A DNA stretch of 64,000 nt, from the NCBI RefSeq assembly GCF_029504655.1, contig NZ_JAQFIL010000001.1, forward strand, positions 2,237,001-2,301,000, in the 5' to 3' direction. Source of the DNA: Catalinimonas alkaloidigena. Its GTDB lineage: Bacteria > Bacteroidota > Bacteroidia > Cytophagales > Cyclobacteriaceae. The notes under the pieces are model-generated. The model saw nothing but the letters and a program-made list of their open reading frames with translations. It made no database searches and was not told the DNA's origin. The translations under genes and the position numbers were made by a program. Of the stretch, positions 33,975 to 43,976 are shown in pieces. Positions within the stretch are counted from its first letter, which is position 1, and each line of letters opens with the position of its first letter.

Positions 33975-34664
33975 ATGAAACTTAAATTAAACCGTACCTT
34001 GCTTTCTCAGGTCAATTGGGACAGTGCAGCTATTAGTCCTCTGGCTTCTGTCGTTCACAGGTTTAGTGTGCCTGGTCAATACAAATTAATGATACTTGCT
34101 GGTGAGAAGTTGGATAGAATAGGAGTAATAGATCTTTTGATGGATGAAAAAGCGCCTAATGAACAGTTGAATATTAACCTGGAAGCAGTAGCTAAGGAGA
34201 AGTTTTCTAAGTCCAATCAAATCGCACACTTTGGCAACACGAATAAACCGGTAGTTTTTTATGCCTCTGGGGGTACACAAAAATATGTTGTACTTGCTTA
34301 TCAGTACGATAGAGAGAAAGAAGCGAAAGTATTTGACAGTCGTCAGTTGCAGGCGGGTGATACTTTTATTGTAAACCCAATTATAAGTGGTAATTACTCA
34401 TTTAGTAGCTCTCAGGGTGGTAAAGGAGAAATAATGATCAATAAAAAGTCAGGACGTTCTTTGCCTACCCAGGGAAGTGTTGTTGAATGTACTGAAGATG
34501 GGTTCAAACCTGATAAGGTAAAGAGTGATTTTTTACAACCCATTTTTTTCCAGATCAAAACAAAAAAGCCTTTGAGGATAACGATGAAGTTTGAAAAGAG
34601 GCTGGATGGCGGTGTAATCAGGAAAGTTAAAAAAACGAAAAAGCAAAAAGCGAAAAAGAAATGA
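33975..34664 (+). CDS. Unrecognised protein with lysine-rich tail, partner of preceding gene
   Basis: 229 residues, no signal peptide. The first 60 residues are a beta-rich opening (SPLASVVHRFSVPGQYKLMIL), the centre contains FYASGGTQKYVVLAYQYD and SGNYSFSSSQGGKGEIMINKKSGR, and the end is extremely basic (KVKKTKKQKAKKK). No family recognised. The beta content suggests a small sandwich domain, and the tail could bind nucleic acid, phospholipid or acidic polymers. It is 4 bases after the 635-residue gene and ends in a strong terminator, so the pair is a complete transcription unit with a 246-base leader region upstream. Confidence 0.55.
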   Translation: MKLKLNRTLLSQVNWDSAAISPLASVVHRFSVPGQYKLMILAGEKLDRIGVIDLLMDEKAPNEQLNINLEAVAKEKFSKSNQIAHFGNTNKPVVFYASGGTQKYVVLAYQYDREKEAKVFDSRQLQAGDTFIVNPIISGNYSFSSSQGGKGEIMINKKSGRSLPTQGSVVECTEDGFKPDKVKSDFLQPIFFQIKTKKPLRITMKFEKRLDGGVIRKVKKTKKQKAKKK

Positions 34665-34669
34665 GCAAG

Positions 34670-34700
34670 CCTATAAGGGGGATCAATTCCCCCTTATAGG
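34670..34700 (+). terminator. Terminator overlapping the end of the opposite gene
   Basis: The stem CCTATAAGGGGGA (34670-34682) pairs with TCCCCCTTATAGG (34688-34700) with a 5-base loop, followed by TTTTTCTTC on the plus strand. It ends the two-gene cassette. The stop and last codons of the convergent BNR gene (34683 onwards) are encoded inside the hairpin. Confidence 0.9.
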
Positions 34701-37700
34701 TTTTTCTTCAGGCATTTCAAGAATTATCGCCGGAATATTTTGCTGTTTGTACATTTCATTAAATGTTGCCAGCTCCACATCAATAATCTTCCTGAGTGCT
34801 TGCTGATGTTCATTCCATTCAGCTATCAAGTCATTAAGTCGCTGATGGGCGCCTTCAGTGACCCGTGGATCGTGTTCATCTATTCTGCTTCTCAGGTTCA
34901 GTAGTTCGGCATTCAACTGATTAGGGAAGTTGATCACATCCTGAAAAGTTTTCTGCCTGGGCTGAATCAGATTTTCCTCCCACGCCTCTATATTAGTAAT
35001 AAGCGACTTACCGCTATCCAGTAGAGCTGCGGTGCCCTCATACGCTTTCAGGAGCACAGTCAGGCTTTTGACCTGTTCTTTGACTTTGCGCATAGCATTT
35101 ACAGATTCATGAATACTGATCACATTTTCCTCAATTGCATTGAGCATTTGTTGTTGACTGGCAAAATCAGCAGCCGTCACATTCAGCCGGGGATCAGGAA
35201 GAATAGTGCAGCTGACTATCTGGCTTTCCTCCCCCAGGGTAAGTCTGATTTGATACGCTCCAGGGGCAACCAGGTGTCCGCGGTAATCACCCATTACAAA
35301 GACTTTGGGCACATTGGGGATGTCATCTTTACGGAAGTCCCAGGCAAAACGGTTCACCCCGGCTTTTGCAGGAATCGGCTGCTTAGGTCCGGGGCCTCCC
35401 GGATAAGGCTGAAAATCTTCCTGCTTTTGGTTGTCCATGGTACGAATGACCTCACCACTTTTATCCAATACTTCAAGGGTAAGCATGACACTATCAGCTA
35501 CTTCTTCCTGTAAGTAGTAATCTACAATGACACCATTCATGGGGTTTTCTCCTAGTCCGGGAGCTGCTTCATCAGGCACTGATGCATTTAATTTTATTGT
35601 TGGTTTAGGTTCAAACAGTTGCATTTTTAAATCGGAGAGCACACCATCACTTTGTTGCAAGGCGCCCAGGTCATCCAGTATCCAGAAGCCACGACCGGAA
35701 GTAGCAACCACCAGGTCATTATCTCTGAAAGTCATGTCATTGATTGGGCAGACCGGCAGATTAAGTTGAAAAGGATACCAGTTTTCTCCTCCATTGTAAG
35801 AGATGTACATGCCACCTTCTGTTCCGGCATAGAGCAGGTCTTTCTTTTTGGGATCTTCTCTGACCACTCTTACAAAATCTTCTTCCTCAAAACCTTGATT
35901 TATCTCCGTCCAGCTTTGCCCATTGTCAGTAGTTTTGTAAACATAAGGAGTAAAGTCGTTCATTTTATATCTTAGGAGTGTGACGTAGACCGTAGAAGGA
36001 TCATGGGCTGAAACTTCTATGGCATTGATGATTCCCTCTTTGGCATCTTTTGGGGTTACATTGTGCCAGTTTTGCCCTCCGTCTCTTGTGATATGTACCA
36101 GGCCGCAATCGCTACCCGCCCAGAGAACACCTTGCTGATGAGGCGATTCTAACAAATAAGCCAGTGTATTATAGTTCTCACCCCCTGCACCTTCATTGGT
36201 AAATGGTTCTCCTCCCAGGCCCTGTTTGCTCGTATCATTTCGGGTGAGATCGGGACTGGTCTCTTCCCAGTTCAAGCCTCCATCCGTGCTTTTGAGGACT
36301 ATATTGGCACCGTGATAAATGGTTTTTTTATCGTGTTGAGACATGATGATAGGTGCGTTCCAGTTGAAGCGGTACTTCATTTCTCTGGGCACCGATCCCA
36401 ACCCGACTACCGGGTATGCCATCAGATCTTTGGTCATGCCGGTAGTATGGTCATAAACGGAGATATTGCCCTGATAGCTACCTCCGTAGACCAGTTGAGG
36501 GTCATCCTCATTAAAGGCTAAGAAAGCACTTTCACCACCCGACACAGCATACCAGTCTTTCCAGCCAATTCCTGCTTCAGCATTACGACTGGCAATAGCC
36601 ACCGTAGAATTATCCTGCTGACCTCCGTAGACGTAATAGGGAAAGCGATTATCAGTGATGACTCTGTAAAACTGCACTGTAGGCTGGTTTTCCTGCGTTG
36701 ACCAGCTCTTGCCTCCATTGAAGGAAATATTAGCTCCTCCATCATTGGCATTGATCATTTGCTGATTGTTTTCAGGGTGTATCCACAGGTCATGATTATC
36801 ACCATGAGGCGTAGATACCGGTTTGAAAGTGTTGCCACCATCAATGGATTTGAGCATAGGCGCATTGAGCACATATACCGTTTCTTCGTCCTGAGGGTCG
36901 GCAAATACTTCCATGTAGTACCATGATCGGGCCTGTGTGACACGGTCATCACACACCAATGTCCACTTTTGTCCTCCATCATCGGAGCGGTAAACGCCGC
37001 CTTCCTCAGCTTCTATATTAGCCCAGATTCTATCAGGATTGGCACGTGAGACAGAGATGCCTATTTTGCCCATAAGTTCAGGCAGTCCTTCAGTAAGTTC
37101 TTCCCAACTTTCTCCCGCGTCAGTAGATTTGTAAATGCCTGAGCCTTCGCCACCAGACTTTACTTTCCAGGGGTAACGCTGATGTTCCCAGAAGGCCGCG
37201 TAAAGTATACGGGGATTGGTCATGTCCATGGTCAGGCCGGAGGCGCCGCTCTTTTCATCAACATACAACACCTTTTCCCAGCTTTCTCCACCATTGGTAG
37301 TTTTGTAGATACCTCTGTCCTCTGTAGGTCCATGCGCCGCACCCTGAGCGGCTACATACACGATATCCGGATTTTCCGGGTGAATGATGATATCAGATAT
37401 ATGGCGGGTTTTATCTAAACCAATATGTGCCCAAGTATTACCCGCATCAGTGGATTTGTAAACACCATCTCCATGAGTGGTCATTACGCCACGGATGGCA
37501 TGCTCACCCATTCCTACATAAATCACATTGGGATCAGATTCAGCCACGGAAATATCGCCTACTGATCCGGTTTTTAATTGCCCGTCTGATATATTCTTCC
37601 AGCTTAGTCCGGCATCCTCAGTTTTCCAGATACCCCCTCCGGTACTACCCATATAATAAACCAATGGTTGCTGAATGACTCCACTTACTGCCACTGAACG

Positions 37701-37862
37701 TCCACCACGAAATGGCCCGATATTGCGAAATTTCAGACCTTCAAATAGCGCTGAGTCTGGATTTTTGTTGGATTTATCTTGCTGTTGCTTTTGCTGGGCA
37801 ATGCACCGAAAGGGCATACAATACAAAAAGGTGAGTATACAAAATAAGGCTAGGTTTCTCAT
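34683..37862 (-). CDS. Secreted sortilin/VPS10-type BNR-repeat protein
   Basis: 1059 residues with a Sec signal ([20 protein letters not shown] then IAQQ). The opening [20 protein letters not shown] and about ten Asp boxes ([72 protein letters not shown]) define the large secreted BNR proteins annotated as glycosyl hydrolases or sortilin-like in Bacteroidota. Two stacked propellers are likely, followed by a beta domain and a C-terminal helical region with a Gln-rich stretch. No catalytic residues can be assigned and enzyme activity is unproven. It is monocistronic and convergent with the cassette upstream in coordinates. Confidence 0.82.
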   Translation of the reverse strand: MRNLALFCILTFLYCMPFRCIAQQKQQQDKSNKNPDSALFEGLKFRNIGPFRGGRSVAVSGVIQQPLVYYMGSTGGGIWKTEDAGLSWKNISDGQLKTGSVGDISVAESDPNVIYVGMGEHAIRGVMTTHGDGVYKSTDAGNTWAHIGLDKTRHISDIIIHPENPDIVYVAAQGAAHGPTEDRGIYKTTNGGESWEKVLYVDEKSGASGLTMDMTNPRILYAAFWEHQRYPWKVKSGGEGSGIYKSTDAGESWEELTEGLPELMGKIGISVSRANPDRIWANIEAEEGGVYRSDDGGQKWTLVCDDRVTQARSWYYMEVFADPQDEETVYVLNAPMLKSIDGGNTFKPVSTPHGDNHDLWIHPENNQQMINANDGGANISFNGGKSWSTQENQPTVQFYRVITDNRFPYYVYGGQQDNSTVAIASRNAEAGIGWKDWYAVSGGESAFLAFNEDDPQLVYGGSYQGNISVYDHTTGMTKDLMAYPVVGLGSVPREMKYRFNWNAPIIMSQHDKKTIYHGANIVLKSTDGGLNWEETSPDLTRNDTSKQGLGGEPFTNEGAGGENYNTLAYLLESPHQQGVLWAGSDCGLVHITRDGGQNWHNVTPKDAKEGIINAIEVSAHDPSTVYVTLLRYKMNDFTPYVYKTTDNGQSWTEINQGFEEEDFVRVVREDPKKKDLLYAGTEGGMYISYNGGENWYPFQLNLPVCPINDMTFRDNDLVVATSGRGFWILDDLGALQQSDGVLSDLKMQLFEPKPTIKLNASVPDEAAPGLGENPMNGVIVDYYLQEEVADSVMLTLEVLDKSGEVIRTMDNQKQEDFQPYPGGPGPKQPIPAKAGVNRFAWDFRKDDIPNVPKVFVMGDYRGHLVAPGAYQIRLTLGEESQIVSCTILPDPRLNVTAADFASQQQMLNAIEENVISIHESVNAMRKVKEQVKSLTVLLKAYEGTAALLDSGKSLITNIEAWEENLIQPRQKTFQDVINFPNQLNAELLNLRSRIDEHDPRVTEGAHQRLNDLIAEWNEHQQALRKIIDVELATFNEMYKQQNIPAIILEMPEEKPIRGN

Positions 37863-38133
37863 GACATAGGGGCTGTGTAGTTAAAGCGTGAAAAGTAAAT
37901 AAATAAATGCTTGGATAAAAGCAGCAATGCCTAAGCCTCTACGAACTTTTAAGGATATGCTTTAAATCATGATTGGACAATAAGCTATTCATTGTTCTTA
38001 CAGCAATATGTTATGTCTTTTCATTGAGAGCAGCTCTTTGAATGAGTAATAGATGTAAATTATACTTAGTTATAAATCCTTGACTATGAATGGATAAAGT
38101 GTTAAATTTTATTAACACCAAAAACCCAAAACA

Positions 38134-38556
38134 ATGAGTGCAATCGTAAGACTTAATAAATGGGCCAATGCACATACCAATATTGGCTTTGACACGCTAC
38201 GCGTACTTTTAGGGGCATTTTTGATCTACAAAGGTATTCACTTCATGACGCATACGGAGATGCTGATTGATGTATTAAATCCGGTTGATACTTTTGGCTG
38301 GACCATGATCATAGTACATTATATTAGTATGACTCACCTTTTTGGAGGCTTACTCATCATTATTGGACTGCTGACAAGAGCAAGCATATTTTTCCAACTA
38401 CCCATTTTAGTCTCAGCTGTGCTACTCAACTTTGTGGGTGAGATGATTGTCATTAACCTTCTTCAAGCCTCTGCCGCACTACTGGTTTCTGTATTCTTCC
38501 TGATCTATGGCTCAGGTAAACATTCTGTTGACTATACACTGAAGATTGGTATGTAG
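38134..38556 (+). CDS. DoxX-like small membrane protein
   Basis: 140 residues with four membrane segments: FDTLRVLLGAFLIYKGIHFM, IIVHYISMTHLFGGLLIIIGLLT, FQLPILVSAVLLNFVGEMIVI and LLVSVFFLIYGSGKHSVDY. The GLLTRA turn and the closing GSGKHSVD motif match DoxX-family proteins (compare GAGKYSID of the protein at 24198-24614). Function unknown. It has its own 271-base upstream region and is divergent from the BNR gene. Confidence 0.8.
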   Translation: MSAIVRLNKWANAHTNIGFDTLRVLLGAFLIYKGIHFMTHTEMLIDVLNPVDTFGWTMIIVHYISMTHLFGGLLIIIGLLTRASIFFQLPILVSAVLLNFVGEMIVINLLQASAALLVSVFFLIYGSGKHSVDYTLKIGM

Positions 38557-38668
38557 AAGAAGGATTATCTGACGATCTACTATACAAGTTTAGCATATCA
38601 CCTGATAAACACTGTTTTGCTTGAGGACTAATCCATGTTTAATTTGATATTGACAAATAATTAAATGA

Positions 38669-38815
38669 ATGGCAAAGTCTATCCAGAGAGCGTTTAACGA
38701 GCACCTGAAAAGTTTTGAAAAGAATGAGCTTGAAGCTGAGCTAACGAAGCTGTTGAGTAGAATACCTGAAAGCGTGAACGAGGTTAAAAAGAAAGGCTAT
38801 GCATCCGGTACTTAA
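38669..38815 (+). CDS. Possible 48-residue helical peptide
   Basis: An ATG at 38669 opens a frame of 48 codons (MAKSIQRAFNEHLKSFEKNE, then helix-favouring ELEAELTKLL and a VKKKGYASGT end). Composition is charged and amphipathic, like a small helical protein. The stop codon falls in the loop of the terminator of the opposite TonB gene, which weakens the case, since the last codons would be dictated by the hairpin. No family recognised, no clear ribosome site. Confidence 0.3.
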   Translation: MAKSIQRAFNEHLKSFEKNELEAELTKLLSRIPESVNEVKKKGYASGT

Positions 38816-38832
38816 TACCGGCGCATAGCCTT
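38783..38832 (-). terminator. Terminator of the TonB-dependent receptor gene
   Basis: Stem AAGGCTATGC (38793-38802) with GCATAGCCTT (38823-38832), extended by CCGGTA/TACCGG (38805-38810 with 38816-38821) across a small internal loop. On the minus strand the hairpin is followed by TTCTTTTTAAC, which fits the receptor gene ending at 38850. Confidence 0.85.
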
Positions 38833-38849
38833 CTGGTACATGAGTAGTT

Positions 38850-41800
38850 TTAAAAAGTGTACCTTAAACCGAGTTGTGCGCTCCATCGCGCACTGTAAAT
38901 GCCAGATTGTACTACACTGTAAGGCTCTCCCGGATCATCAAAAATGAAAGCGGGTTCATTCGTTACACTGCCATTCTCTACCAGAAAGCCAACATGCTCA
39001 ATGAGCGGGAAAGCTTCATCACCTACAAAGTAACGGCGCCCCCAATCCTTGTTAAGCATATTTGTAAAATTAAAAATATCCAGAGAAACCTGTAGCGCAT
39101 GTCTTTGCCCACCCGAAGTATTGATAAAAAATTCCTGAGCTATTTTGAGGTCAAGAATATTCTCAAAAGGTGTACGTGAAGCATTACGCTCCACATACTG
39201 ACCTCGCCTGCTGCTCAGGTATTCATCATTTTCAATAAATGCATCCAATGATGCCCATTGCTCGTCAGCTGACTTCACAATATTGCCATTTATATCTAGC
39301 TGATTGGCCAGTAATATCTCGTCCTGATTTTCTGGTACATATATAGGTATATTGCTGGTACTGTTGGTAGACTGAGAAGTCAGGTTATCATTGTCATTGT
39401 ATACATAGGTGAACGGCTGACCAGACTGACCACTATAAAAGAGTGAGATAGAGGTAGCAAAATTATCAAAATACTCCTTGCGGTAATTGAGGAAAGTGGT
39501 AATCCTGGAACCAGCGCTGTAAGAAGATATAGAAAGAGGAGAGTTGTTCTTACCTTCTACACTGATAATGTTGTCCCAGTTATTGTAGTTAATAAAGCCG
39601 GTACCATCCTGTATAGATTCTGCTTTGGTATAGGAATAGGCAATTCCACCACTGAAGCCATTGCTGAACCTTTTATTCAATTGTCCGGTGATATTCCAGC
39701 TGTAACCCAGATTGGTATTTTCAACCAGTGTGATGTTGGTGTAAGTAGGGTCTATCGGATTGTCCTTATTAAAAACAGGTCGTGTATCCGCTCCTTCCAG
39801 ATTGTCTTCTGATGGCCTAAGGTTCAGGCTCGTTACATTGTAGTTGTTGAGTGTTTTGGTATACAGAAACTCCAGTGTACCCACCAATCCCCCGGGTAGC
39901 TGCTGGTCTACCGCCATGCTGGTACGGAAAACCTGAGGGTATTTGAAGTCTTCCACAAAAAGGTCTACATCTCCGGAAGGGCTTGTTGAGTTAAACAGGT
40001 TTGTACGCCAGTCATCAGGGTTACTATATACCGGAATTCCATCAGGAGTGATAAAGCGCGCATTGAAATAAACACTACTGTTTAATCCATTACGGATGTA
40101 CATACCTCCTGGCCATACCCAGGGAACCCGGCTGGTAAAAATGCCTATACCTCCCCTGACTTGTGTTCTCTTGTCACCGTTTACATCCCAGTTGACCCCT
40201 ATTCTAGGACTCAACAGGACTTGTGTATTAGGCGTATTGCTGGCTCTCGCACCTTGCAGGTCATAAAATTCTTCAAGAAGTGGGACAGTAGTATTGTTAA
40301 ATTCAGTATTTTCCAATGGCGGGTCTTCCAGGAAGATAGGAATATCAGCCCTGAGACCGATGGTTAGCTTCAGCTTACGAGTGGCCTGATATTCATCCTG
40401 CACATAAAATGCCATCTGCAATGCGTTAAAAGTAGGGCCAAGGTTAGTAGCCTCATCCCCTAAACGAATTTCAGACTGACCATCAGCCAGCTGCTCGTGG
40501 CCAAAAAGTACCTGATCCGCATTTTCGCCCGCGAGAAAACGCTCATAGCCCGAAAGTTCACCTTGTGAAAAATAGTTGTATTGGGGCGTAGAGAATATAG
40601 AAAAGAGGTTCTGAACTTTGAAGAATTCATTGTGTGTCCCAAGCGTAAATGTGTGCTTACCCTTGTAAAGATTAAAGTTGTCTGTGAGGGTAAATACATC
40701 CTGAAATACAATATTTGAATATGAGAAATTATCTGTACCCACTTCTATCTGGGCGTTAGCATCCTGCATGATAATGCTGGGAAAAGGCGCCCCGGCAATA
40801 TCCCGGTCATCTCTTACTCGGGTGTAGCCAAAGATCAAATTATTGGAAGCAGACTGACCAAAATTACTTTTGAGCTCAGCAGCAAAAGAGTTGGTAGTGG
40901 AAGGGAAAATATAGCCACGATTGGCGAACGGTACGCTGACATTACTGGGGCGAGGAAAGATGTTGGTAAGCCCTTTCACATAAGAGTGACGTACAGAAAG
41001 TTTATGATCACGGTTTACGTTCCAGTCAAGCTTCAGCAGTACTTTCTCTCCATCGGTGGTCTGTGCGTTGTTCAGAAAGCCCCCGGGATCGTAGCCATAG
41101 GTGTTTATCAGTCTGTTTTGTATGGCTTCAAGATCAGATACAGTAGCATTGCCTAAATAATCCTCTGGAAAAAAGGGGCGAGGTTCTTCTCTTCTTTCAA
41201 TTTCTACATTGGCAAAAAAGAAAAGCTTGTTTTTAATGATAGGCCCACCCAGTCGCGCACCGTAAGTCTGTACGCTAAACGGCGCCAGCTTTACCCGTTC
41301 AATTTCAGCATTGTCGGTAGGCGTTTTTCCGGTCAGGTTTTCGTTTCTGAGGAAGTAATACGCCGAGCCTTCAAATGTATTGGTACCGCTACGGGTTACC
41401 GCATTGATACCGCCTCCGGCAAATCCTCCCAGTGTCACATCATAAGGAGCAAGCACCACCTGTATCTGCTCCAGCGCATCAGGGCTGATAGGAGAGATGC
41501 CTGCCTGACCGCCATTGGTACCCGAGTTAGCCAGACCGAAGACATCATTGTTCACCGCTCCATCAATAAAAATCGCGTTGAAGCGATTGTTGATACCGGC
41601 AAAAGAAATACCTCCACTATTCGTGGCGGCAGAATTACCTACCAGAGCTTGTGGAGTGAGACGGGTATAGTCATTCAAACCACGCTCCACGGTGGGCATA
41701 TTTGAAATAGCCTCTTCGTCAATATTGGTTTCACTACCGGTACGGTTGCCATCAAAAACACCATTGGCATTTACCACAATTTCCTCCAGTTCAGTAGAAG

Positions 41801-42140
41801 ATTCCTCGAGCGCTATTTCAAGGTTAAGCGTCTGTCCTAGCGTCAGATAGATATTGTCTGTGGTAGAAGGCTGGTAACCTACATAATTGGTAGTAATTGA
41901 ATAGGGGCCACCTACATTCAGGTTATTTAGGGTAAAGCGCCCCTCGGTATTGGTAACAGTACCATATTCAGCGCCGGTAGGAACGTGTACGGCTACAACA
42001 GTGGCACCCGGCAATGCTTCACCCGAAGAAGTTACCAGCCCTGTCATGCGCGAAGTGGTAGTCCCCTGGGCAAGTGTAGATGAGTATATTCCAAAGCTGC
42101 ACATGGCCAGAGAACAAAAAAACAGTAAAGTTTTACGCAT
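38850..42140 (-). CDS. TonB-dependent receptor, Oar-like with carboxypeptidase-regulatory domain
   Basis: 1096 residues from the ATG at 42140 (MRKTLLFFCSLAMCSF signal); an upstream ATG would add 11 residues. After the signal a CarboxypepD_reg-like domain is visible (TGLVTSSGEALPGATVVAV, NTEGRFTLNNL), then the plug domain (NMPTVERGLNDYTRLTPQAL, FIDGAVNNDVFGL, INAVTRSGTNTFEGSAYYFLR in part), and a 22-strand barrel ending in the aromatic-terminated ARWSAQLGLRYTF. The layout is that of Oar-like receptors, which differ from SusC by lacking a SusD partner, and none is present here. It imports an unknown large ligand through the outer membrane using TonB energy. Confidence 0.9.
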   Translation of the reverse strand: MRKTLLFFCSLAMCSFGIYSSTLAQGTTTSRMTGLVTSSGEALPGATVVAVHVPTGAEYGTVTNTEGRFTLNNLNVGGPYSITTNYVGYQPSTTDNIYLTLGQTLNLEIALEESSTELEEIVVNANGVFDGNRTGSETNIDEEAISNMPTVERGLNDYTRLTPQALVGNSAATNSGGISFAGINNRFNAIFIDGAVNNDVFGLANSGTNGGQAGISPISPDALEQIQVVLAPYDVTLGGFAGGGINAVTRSGTNTFEGSAYYFLRNENLTGKTPTDNAEIERVKLAPFSVQTYGARLGGPIIKNKLFFFANVEIERREEPRPFFPEDYLGNATVSDLEAIQNRLINTYGYDPGGFLNNAQTTDGEKVLLKLDWNVNRDHKLSVRHSYVKGLTNIFPRPSNVSVPFANRGYIFPSTTNSFAAELKSNFGQSASNNLIFGYTRVRDDRDIAGAPFPSIIMQDANAQIEVGTDNFSYSNIVFQDVFTLTDNFNLYKGKHTFTLGTHNEFFKVQNLFSIFSTPQYNYFSQGELSGYERFLAGENADQVLFGHEQLADGQSEIRLGDEATNLGPTFNALQMAFYVQDEYQATRKLKLTIGLRADIPIFLEDPPLENTEFNNTTVPLLEEFYDLQGARASNTPNTQVLLSPRIGVNWDVNGDKRTQVRGGIGIFTSRVPWVWPGGMYIRNGLNSSVYFNARFITPDGIPVYSNPDDWRTNLFNSTSPSGDVDLFVEDFKYPQVFRTSMAVDQQLPGGLVGTLEFLYTKTLNNYNVTSLNLRPSEDNLEGADTRPVFNKDNPIDPTYTNITLVENTNLGYSWNITGQLNKRFSNGFSGGIAYSYTKAESIQDGTGFINYNNWDNIISVEGKNNSPLSISSYSAGSRITTFLNYRKEYFDNFATSISLFYSGQSGQPFTYVYNDNDNLTSQSTNSTSNIPIYVPENQDEILLANQLDINGNIVKSADEQWASLDAFIENDEYLSSRRGQYVERNASRTPFENILDLKIAQEFFINTSGGQRHALQVSLDIFNFTNMLNKDWGRRYFVGDEAFPLIEHVGFLVENGSVTNEPAFIFDDPGEPYSVVQSGIYSARWSAQLGLRYTF

Positions 42141-42173
42141 AAGGAAATGTGTTATGAAATAAGTAATAGTCAA

Positions 42174-42559
42174 TCCATTGACCCTTTATTGGGGGAAAGC
42201 CATCCAAACTCAGAGGCATAATGATGTAAGATAAAGCTATAACAAGTGGCTAAATAAAAAGTTATTCTACAGATAACAAAACTCAGAATATATTTTTATA
42301 ATAGGATCATTATTCAGAATAAATGATTAGAAATATAGTATATTTACCTATGTTTTTAACTGGTAAAATACAAATTTGAAAAATGAAAGGAATAGTAATA
42401 TTTGCTGTTCTTGAGTTCAGTTTACCCCGGCTTTTTTTTAGCGTATTCAGCTTATTGAAAACAGATAATTGTATTAACTTGCCGCCTCTATAGAATACCA
42501 GAAGCACAAGTATTTGCTGACTGGCACTTTCGGTCAGCACCTAACCATTTGCATTTAGC
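42174..42559. other. 386-base divergent intergenic region, no gene seen
   Basis: This lies between the TonB receptor start (minus) and the NCS2 permease start (plus). It is AT-rich with stop codons in all frames at short spacing. A small inverted repeat TGCTGAC (42515-42521) / GTCAGCA (42533-42539) lies just before the permease start. I looked for the conserved core of the purine riboswitch because of the purine cluster that follows and did not find it. Both promoters must lie here, but no confident element can be named. Confidence 0.5.
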
Positions 42560-43954
42560 ATGAGCTTTTTTCGTTTGCGTGAAAACCAAACCCATTTTAA
42601 ACAGGAGGTCATCGCTGGTCTGACGACCTTCTCTACGATGGCTTACATCATATTTGTAAATCCAGCGATACTTGCGGAAGCCGGAATGGATTTTCAGAGT
42701 GTGATGATTGCGACCTGCCTGGCTGGTGCTATAGGTTCATTGCTGACTGGTTTACTTTCAAACTATCCGTTTGCGCAGGCGCCAGGCATGGGGTTAAACG
42801 CCTTTTTTGTGTATACCGTTGTTTTTCAGTCGGGCTACAGCTGGCAGGGAGCGCTAGGCATAGTCTTCATTTCCGGAATAGTATTTATACTGCTTACCGC
42901 GACAGGGCTTCGCTCAGCCATCGCCCATGCTTTGCCCTCGTGTATATTACATGCAATACCTGCAGGGATCGGGCTTTTCATCACACTCATTGGTTTGAAC
43001 AATGCACAGATCATTGATATCAATCAGGGGCCGATCATAGATATTATTCTGGGAGGCAGTTTAGAGCATAAAGAGGTATTGATAGACCAGATAAACCAGG
43101 CCCCGCCACAAATCTTACAGTTTGGAGACCTGCGCAGTCCGGCAGTAATTTTGGCGGTGGCAGGATTCATTTTGATGTCAATACTGATGATCAGAGGGCT
43201 AAAAGGTGCTATTCTGATCAGTATCGCATTAATCACCATATTAAGCCTGATGCTAGGTGTAACCCAATGGCCTGATAATCCATTGATACTAAACTTAGAC
43301 CTCAGTCCTACCTTTTTTAAACTAAACTTTGGAGAATTGTTTGGCAGCAGCGATACTCCGCTGTTTTATCGGCTGATGGATTTGCTGATCATTCTGGTAG
43401 CCTTTACGATGGTTGACCTTTTTGACACATTAGGAACACTCTATGGTACTGCTGAGAAAGGTGGCTTTTTAGATAAGGAAGGAAAGCTACCCCGTATGAA
43501 CAAAGCCTTGATGGCGGATGCCATCGCTACGACTTTCGGCTCACTCTTGGGAACGTCCACTACTACAACTTATATTGAAAGCGGAACCGGTATCTCGGCT
43601 GGAGGGCGAACTGGTCTAACAGCAGTTGTGGTAGCTATACTTTTCCTGCTTTGTATTTTTCTTTCTCCACTGGCAGGTTTGATACCGGCCTCAGCTACTT
43701 CACCAGCCTTGATTATGGTAGGAGTACTTATGTTGGGGGCTGTAAAAAAAATCAATTTTAGTAATTTGGAAGAAGCGGTGCCGGCGTTTTTAGTTATCGT
43801 GCTCATGCCATTCACTTATAGTATTGCCAACGGTATTGGTGCTGGATTGGTATTCTACACAATGATTAAAGCAGCTAAAGGTGACTTTAAGAGCCTTAAC
43901 CCGGTTATTGTTATTATTTCTCTTCTGTTTGTACTGAAGTTTATCTTAACCTGA
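42560..43954 (+). CDS. NCS2-family purine permease (AzgA/PbuG-like)
   Basis: 464 residues, about twelve to fourteen membrane segments. Blocks FKQEVIAGLTTFSTMAYIIF, NYPFAQAPGMGLNAFFVYTV, GIGLFITLIGLNNAQII and STTTTYIESGTGISAGGRTGLTAV (quoted in part) match the guanine/hypoxanthine/adenine branch of the nucleobase-cation symporter 2 superfamily, where ESGTGISAG carries a substrate-binding Glu. It imports purine bases with protons. It lies 22 bases before an exported adenosine deaminase and about 1.6 kb before a purine nucleoside protein, in one strand order. Confidence 0.9.
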   Translation: MSFFRLRENQTHFKQEVIAGLTTFSTMAYIIFVNPAILAEAGMDFQSVMIATCLAGAIGSLLTGLLSNYPFAQAPGMGLNAFFVYTVVFQSGYSWQGALGIVFISGIVFILLTATGLRSAIAHALPSCILHAIPAGIGLFITLIGLNNAQIIDINQGPIIDIILGGSLEHKEVLIDQINQAPPQILQFGDLRSPAVILAVAGFILMSILMIRGLKGAILISIALITILSLMLGVTQWPDNPLILNLDLSPTFFKLNFGELFGSSDTPLFYRLMDLLIILVAFTMVDLFDTLGTLYGTAEKGGFLDKEGKLPRMNKALMADAIATTFGSLLGTSTTTTYIESGTGISAGGRTGLTAVVVAILFLLCIFLSPLAGLIPASATSPALIMVGVLMLGAVKKINFSNLEEAVPAFLVIVLMPFTYSIANGIGAGLVFYTMIKAAKGDFKSLNPVIVIISLLFVLKFILT

Positions 43955-43976
43955 GCTAAAAATTGAGATTGATAAG

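Noticed and set aside
35109..37678. Several plus-strand frames opposite the sortilin-type BNR gene
   Set aside because: They are the complements of repeated Asp-box codons, not genes; repetitive sequence keeps alternative frames open.
42174..42559. A guanine or adenine riboswitch before the purine permease
   Set aside because: The conserved core of the purine riboswitch was searched for by eye and not found; only a small 7-bp hairpin is present.
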